This document shows positions 1 through 64,000 of a stretch of 64,000 nucleotides of DNA, in pieces. Every line of letters starts with the position of its first letter. The stretch's first letter is position 1. The stretch covers positions 27,468,853 to 27,532,852 of the forward strand of contig OY755241.1 in assembly GCA_963576725.1 (NCBI GenBank). The letters are read 5' to 3'. The notes under the pieces are model-generated. The model had not been told where the DNA came from. It saw only the letters and a list, made by a program, of their open reading frames with translations, and ran no database searches. This stretch comes from Azorinus chamasolen. Lineage: Eukaryota; Mollusca; Bivalvia; Cardiida; Solecurtidae. Both the position numbers and the translations under genes were made by a program.

Positions 1-80
1 ACATAGTAACAGTAACAAACAGTTTGGGTCCTGATGAGACGCGCGGCGTCTCATCTGGATCCAAACTGTTGGCATAGGTA
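1..80. repeat. Palindromic MITE core, GATGAGACGC type
   Basis: AACAGTTTGGGTCCTGATGAGAC faces GTCTCATCTGGATCCAAACTGTT across a short GC-rich loop, giving a near-perfect hairpin. Related copies are at 9763-9830, 14515-14735 (two pieces) and, in part, near 16890, 36300, 43820, 44095 and 49585. Confidence 0.75.
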
Positions 81-99
81 GTCCATCACTGTTAAACTA

Positions 100-885
100 C
101 AGTTCATCACTGTTCACTGTTAAACTGTCACTGTGTTAAACTATAGTCCATCACTGTGTTAAATTATAGTCCATCACTGTGTTAAACTATAGTCCATCAC
201 TATTAAACTATAGTCCATCACTGTGTTAAACTATAGTCCGTCACTGTGTTTTAAACTATAGTCCATCACTGTGTTAAACTATAGTCCATCACTGTTAAAC
301 TATAGTCCATCACTGTGTTAAACTGTAGTCCATCACTGTGTTTAAGTATAGTCCGTCACTGTGTTAAACTATAGTCAATCACCGTGTTAAAGTATAGTCC
401 GTCACTGTGTTAAACCATAGTCCATCACTGTGTTAAACTGTAGTCCATCACTGTGTTTAAGTATAGTCCGTCACTGTGTTAAACTATAGTCAATCACCGT
501 GTTAAACTATAGTCCATCACTGTGTTAAACTATAGTCCGTCACTGTGTTAAACTATAGTCCATCACTGTGTTAAACTATAGTCCGTCACTATGTTGAACT
601 ATAGTCCGTTACTATGTTGAACTATAGTCCGTCACTGTGTTAAACTGTAGTCCATCACTGTGTTTAAGTATAGTCCGTCACTGTGTTAAACTATAGTCCA
701 TCACTGTGTTTAAGTATAGTCCGTCACTGTGTTAAACTATAGTCAATCACTGTGTTAAACTATAGTCCATCACTGTGTTAAACTATAGTCCGTTACTGTG
801 TTGAACTATAGTCCGCCACTGTGTTAAACTATAGTCCGTCACTGTGTTAAACTATGGTCCGTCACTGTGTTAAACTATATTCCTA
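100..885. repeat. 23-bp minisatellite array
   Basis: About 33 head-to-tail copies of a unit close to TGTGTTAAACTATAGTCCATCAC, with variants GTCCGTCAC, GTCAATCACC and AACTGTAGTCC. Variant units recur in blocks, a sign of amplification of several units at a time. Confidence 0.95.
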
Positions 886-1161
886 TCAGTGTGAAAAACT
901 TAACCTTGCTAGAGGAGTTTGAATAGTGCAGATCATGATCAGACGGCTTTTAGTTGAGCCCACTGATCTGGTTCTACTCTGTTTGCAAATGCCAGTACAT
1001 GATATTCCCATATTGAAAGGATTAAAGTTGTTAGTATAACGTCTTTTTCTGACAGAAACTCCTGTATGAGCCGTCTGGTCTCGGTCTGTTTTGTTTGATT
1101 ATAGAACAATAATCAACTGATTCAGCTAAAGTCAAAACACCTTGTTTGTTAATTGTATATA

Positions 1162-1352
1162 CAGTAAACCCCACCCTCTCTAAATCGGATATCTAGTAGA
1201 GAAGAACTCATATACTTTTAGGCAGGTTGCTGCTTAATACAGAGTGAAAGCCGAACAGAAAGCGCCTAGAGGATTTCAACCTGCATTAAGCTGTCACCTG
1301 TCTCCACATGTCACATGTACCATGTTTAACATCCGGTTAAAAGAGGATTTCC
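1162..1352. mobile_element. CAGTAAAACC-type MITE, degenerate
   Basis: Left end ACAGTAAACCCCACC, internal GCAGGTTGCTGCTTAATACAGAG facing CCTGCATTAAGCTGTCACCTGT, right part resembling CGGTTTAGAGAGG. Same family as 46131-46336. Confidence 0.6.
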
Positions 1353-1408
1353 TCTATTATAAAAAAATCAGCGAATAAATATTCATGATATCAGTATTCT
1401 TACATGTT

Positions 1409-1629
1409 AATCTTTTCCCTTATGCAAGCGCATTTTGACGCATCTGCTAACTATAGGAGCCGTCTGGTCAGGGTCTGCTCTGTTTGCTTATGGTATAATA
1501 TAGATCTGATTCTACAGCTTCTGCCTGAGTCAAAATGGCATGTGTTCGTATGCCATTATGAAAAATAATCTTATTAATATCCATGACGTCATTATTTCCT
1601 ACATGCATATTCACCAATGAAAGGGTTAA
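1409..1629 (-). mobile_element. TTAA-flanked MITE, degenerate copy
   Basis: TTAATCTTTTCCCTTATGCAAGCGC at the left and GAAAGGGTTAA at the right, with a partial GAGCCGTCTGGTC hairpin and a TGACGTCATTATTT segment inside. It matches 46844-47084 in reverse orientation. Confidence 0.65.
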
Positions 1630-1699
1630 TTCAAGAGGTACAGGTTATGGACACGTACTCTAGGTCACTAGTACGTTGTATGAACTTGAAATTGTGTAG

Positions 1700-2010
1700 T
1701 ACCCATTATTTATGAATGTGATATGGGCAGATCTATAGAAATAAGTAAAGGCGTTAGAGTGATATGGGCAATAGAATATTAATGGGAAATAATGAGTGAT
1801 ATTGTGTAAGAGGGTGATAATAAGAATACTATAGACTGATAAAGGGTAGCAGAGTGATAATAAGTGTATTATAGTGATACTAAGTGTAATATATATTGAT
1901 AATAAGTTGAATATAGAGTGCTTATAAGTATAATTTAGAGTGATAATAACTGTTTTATAGAGTGATATTGTGTAATTGAGCGATAAAATTGTAATATAGT
2001 ATACCTTATC
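1700..2010. repeat. Degenerate GAGTGATAATA repeat
   Basis: Loose head-to-tail repeats of about 25-30 bp built on AGAGTGATAATAAGTGTAATATAG. Further copies lie at 3110-3180. The open frame on the minus strand here is a by-product of the repeat. Confidence 0.7.
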
Positions 2011-2426
2011 CAAATACGCGCCTTCTTTACTAATGTATGACGTAGCGGTCACTAAATCGCGATAGTGCCCGCTTCGACACGATAGTGCCCGCTGCCCTCG
2101 GTAATTTCCGGTATTTTACGCGTGTACGGAAACGCTCTTAACTAGATTACTTCATTCTAAGTCATATATTAATACATTTTAAAATAAAATAGTTTTTTTA
2201 AAAGTCAATTAAAGATTGTACTTTATACATTGAAAATAACTAGTTTCATTATTAATAATAAATATGTACGTAATTAGTGCATATTTAAAAAGATACTGTA
2301 ATTAATTATGCTTAACGTCCTAAAGGGAGGCAATAATCCCACTATAAGAGCTTTCTGCAATTTTGTACCTTTCATTAAACAAAAACCTGTTTTTTAAGAC
2401 TTGTGTGTTCAGTTAATGATTTGTCT
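2011..2426. other. Unassigned AT-rich sequence
   Basis: Nothing recognised except a tandem GATAGTGCCCGCT doublet near 2060-2095. No coding signal. Confidence 0.5.
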
Positions 2427-2431
2427 CTTAA

Positions 2432-2661
2432 CCCTTCTCTTGCTGAATTTTAAAATGCATTTCTTCTTATTTACCCATGCCCTGTGGTATATACACTGTC
2501 TACAATTATTTCTCTATCGAATCACTGCTGTGTGGTGCACTGGTTGCACAATCAATTTGTAAATAGTACAGACCCTGGTGAGACAGCTCCTGCTGGAGCT
2601 GTCTCATCTGGGTCTTCATTATTTACAGGTAGGTAGATTGACGTGAATAACAAGCCAAGGG
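2432..2661 (-). mobile_element. TTAA-flanked MITE with GACAGCTCC hairpin
   Basis: TTAA at 2428-2431, then CCCTTCTCTTGC...CAAGCCAAGGG, then TTAA at 2662-2665. The core hairpin is GAGACAGCTCC/GGAGCTGTCTC between 2579 and 2611. Other copies are at 41650-41886 and 45258-45499. Confidence 0.8.
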
Positions 2662-2950
2662 TTAAGACATGTTCTACTGTATATACTGGGTTTGCACATT
2701 TCCATCCAAGAAATTTATTTAAAAAGGAGCTTTTTCTACTTGTTTCCTTAGTAAAATGATAATTGATTATAATTGATACAAAAAGGATTTTAGAATGTTT
2801 AGTAAACGCAATAATTGCTTTGCAGATTGATATTACTGAAAAAAGTGAAATAAACGTATTAAAGGGTGTGTGGGTATGGGTGGTAATCACGGAACACAGA
2901 GCTGCTTAGCAGCTAAAGTACGTTCGTGAACAATGAAATGCGGTATACTA

Positions 2951-3107
2951 TAAGAAAAAGTACAGCCCACTTCGGGCCTAATTGCATTATAGTGACCTAC
3001 CAGTCAGCCGGAAAATAGTTTAAGGCCCTCGGCCTTAAACTATTTTCCGGCTGACTGGTAGGTCACTATAATGCAATAAGGCCCTCAGTGGGCTGTACTA
3101 TTTCTTA
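2951..3107. repeat. 157-bp near-perfect palindrome
   Basis: Two 77-base arms (2951-3027 and 3031-3107) around a CTC spacer. Arms start TAAGAAAAAGTACAGCCCAC and run through CAGTCAGCCGGAAAATAG. Only a few mismatches by eye. Likely a hairpin MITE or a snap-back duplication. Confidence 0.9.
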
Positions 3108-3199
3108 TATAGAGTGATAATGATTTATAGAATGATAATGGGTAATAGAGCGATAGTATTGGATTTGAGTGATAATACGGTAAATATATCCATAGTGTA

Positions 3200-3340
3200 T
3201 TTATATAAATAAAGCCATAGGGTAAGTATATTCAGATATAGATAAACCCATAGGGTTTGTACATTCAGATATAAATAAAGTCACAGGTGTTTTACATTCA
3301 GATATAAATGCAGCCATTGGTTTGTACATTCAGATATGTT
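3200..3340. repeat. Short tandem repeat CATTCAGATATAAAT
   Basis: About four units of roughly 40 bp containing ACATTCAGATATAAATAAAGCCATAG, upstream of exon 1. Confidence 0.7.
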
Positions 3341-3654
3341 CCGTTGATATGTTTAACATCAATGGATTTGTCAGCGATCTTAAAGCTACACAGTTTGGGA
3401 ATATGATAGAGATTAATGCTTGACAAGAGATTAAGAACAGATATAAATGGGACATAACTACATCTGCTGTGCCAATGTACTGCATTCCGGGTTAGGGCCA
3501 CAGTTTATGACCATACATATTGTGCAAGGAAGAGTTCTTAGGTAGCGTGTAGAACATGCAGAAAAGAGCGTTCTGTATGACTTTTTATGTTGCATAAATA
3601 TTTTGATTACGAGGGTTTTTTCCGTATATAAAACTCACCGTCTTTTTGTTTCAG

Positions 3655-3716
3655 GTAGATATAACAGACTGACGGGTCAATTACTAACGAGTCAGAGTAC
3701 CTGCTTTGATGTCAAG
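3655..3716 (+). other. Possible 5' UTR portion of coding exon 1
   Basis: A pyrimidine-rich tract ending TTTTTGTTTCAG at 3654 looks like a splice acceptor just upstream of the start codon. This suggests that exon 1 begins at 3655 with a short 5' UTR and that a further non-coding exon and the promoter lie upstream, in the repeat-rich first 3.6 kb or outside the window. No TATA box or initiator can be argued for with confidence. If transcription instead starts nearby, the acceptor would be fortuitous. Confidence 0.4.
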
Positions 3717-62795
<59,079 letters not shown>

Positions 62796-62879
62796 GTATG
62801 TGAACTGAACTACACACAATACTCAATTAAATATCTCGCTGTAGAACACTCTGGTGAGAGTTTGAACACGTTTGATTTG

Positions 62880-63600
62880 TCAATCCTTTTTATACGCCCG
62901 AAGGTAACTTTGGTCGTATTACGGTATGACGCGTGTCGGTCTGTCTGTCTGTCCGTTAGCCACATCTTTGTCCGCTCAATAACTTGACAACTATTTGATG
63001 TGCTATCTGTATACTTAGTCGGAAGGTTGGTTATGGCTAGTAGATGACCCCTATAGATTTTGAGTTCAGTTTGTCAAAGGTCAAGGTCACGGTGACCTTC
63101 AACTCAAAACTCTTGTCCGCTCAATAAATTGATAATTAAGTGAGCTGTCTTCATACTTAGTAGGAATGTAGGACATGGCTAATAAATTACCCCTTTTGAT
63201 TTTGAGGTCAGTCGGTTAAAGGTCAGGGTCATCGTGACCTTCAATTAAAAAATCTTGTCCGCTCAATAACTTGATACGTAAAGGCGAGTTGTCTTCATAC
63301 TTAGTTGGAAGGTTGGTCATGGCTAGAAGATGACCCCTATTGATCTTGACGTCAGTCGGTCAAAGGTCAAGGTCACCATGACATTCAATTAAAAAGATTT
63401 GACCACTCAATAACTTGATAAGTATTAGGTGTGTTTTCTTCATACTTAGTAGGAAAGTTGGTCATGGCTAGTAAATGACCCCAATAGAGTTTGAGGCAGT
63501 TTGGGTCAAAGTCACAGTGACTTTCATGTACCTATAATTAGTGTATGTTATGAAAGCAGACTTCATGCGTATAATGCTTCGACACACGGGGCTCTTGTTA
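62880..63600. repeat. Mollusc tandem repeat with GGTCAAGGTCACxGTGACCTTC
   Basis: Four to five units of about 145 bp containing CTCAATAACTTGATAA, TACTTAGTAGGAAGGTTGGTCATGGCTAG and GACCCCTATTGATTTTGAGGTCAGT. It ends near GACTTCATGCG...CGGGGCTCTTGTTAC. Confidence 0.9.
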
Positions 63601-64000
63601 CAAACTATTGACCGAAAGTCAAACAACTCTCCGATACCTGGTCGACTTATTCGGCGTCTCATCATGATAAAAGATGTTTGCAAAGGCCAGTTTAGGGTCT
63701 TCAATATACAACCATTTTAAAACCGAAAGACGAAGCAAATATGCTAATATATATATAAAATTCTTTATCAATTCTTCACTCTTTATTAATAACTGAAACA
63801 CATTTTGTAAGTACAAAATGCTCCAACCAAATTATGAAAAAATATCAAATCTGACGTTTTGTGGAAAGTCAAATAAAACATAATTCATGATTTAGTGCTA
63901 TGGTTATGAGTGGATCTATAAATAAACGGGCTGCCATATGGTAGTTCCAATGATAAAATAAGAACCGTGTGCGGCGCCAACGTTCGTCTGGTTTGGTGCT
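63601..64000. other. Unassigned end of window
   Basis: A weak GATACCTGG...GGCGTCTCATC hairpin remnant near 63640. No exon recognised. Confidence 0.4.

Noticed and set aside
100..885. CRISPR array
   Set aside because: Units are contiguous 23-bp repeats without spacers in a eukaryotic context. The same holds for 19545-20110 and 28483-29080.
1660..2052. 130-codon minus-strand frame with hydrophobic content
   Set aside because: Arises from the degenerate GAGTGATAATA repeat; composition follows the repeat and no domain is seen.

Overview
The window is animal nuclear DNA. It is AT-rich, has long introns with GT/GC-AG splice sites, and is crowded with short palindromic transposable elements, minisatellites and LINE-like fragments. 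The repeat repertoire (tandem blocks containing GGTCAAGGTCAC, an ACAAGAGGG...GCTCACC repeat, retroelement C-termini of a mollusc type) points to a bivalve mollusc, probably a heterodont clam. The species call is an inference.

One gene dominates, on the + strand. By hand I joined 26 exons from an ATG at 3717 to 62795 that keep a single open frame across every junction (5161 nt, 1720 codons plus one base; the 3' end lies beyond the window). It encodes a secreted modular protein of the SVEP1/complement-control type. Domain order is: signal peptide, Cys-poor segment, furin site, HYR, two sushi, HYR, two sushi, an unnamed module X, two GCC2_GCC3 (ephrin-receptor-like) repeats, pentraxin/LamG, two EGF, TSP1, sushi, a second X, two more GCC2_GCC3 repeats, then a Ser/Thr-rich mucin-like stalk. 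The sushi-X-GCC2-GCC2 block occurs twice, so it looks like an internal duplication. Almost all introns are phase 1, as in exon-shuffled extracellular proteins. Several dibasic (furin-type) sites suggest the chain is cut into parts.

The introns hold four kinds of material. (1) Short elements bounded by TTAA and CCC...GGG ends with a hairpin core, read here as piggyBac-like MITEs; two sites allow filled and empty insertion sites to be compared inside the window. (2) Elements with CAGTAAAACC...GGTTTTACTG ends and a TA flank, resembling pogo/Tc1-type MITEs. (3) Foldback structures: inverted 59-bp satellite arrays at 5987-8221, a long-TIR element at 20150-21930, a TIR element at 54871-57608, and several near-perfect palindromes. 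(4) LINE-type relics (4668-5150, 10879-12910, 23930-25136, 32229-32640 minus, 41159-41400 minus) and a tRNA-derived SINE (43241-43460).

The most unusual signals are minisatellites that begin exactly at splice sites of the gene (acceptor of exon 8, donor of exon 11, acceptor of exon 4), a pure (TG)n tract of about 1.3 kb inside one retroelement copy whose sister copy has about 15 repeats, and the duplicated, unrecognised X module. No rRNA, functional tRNA, CRISPR or prokaryotic gene was found.
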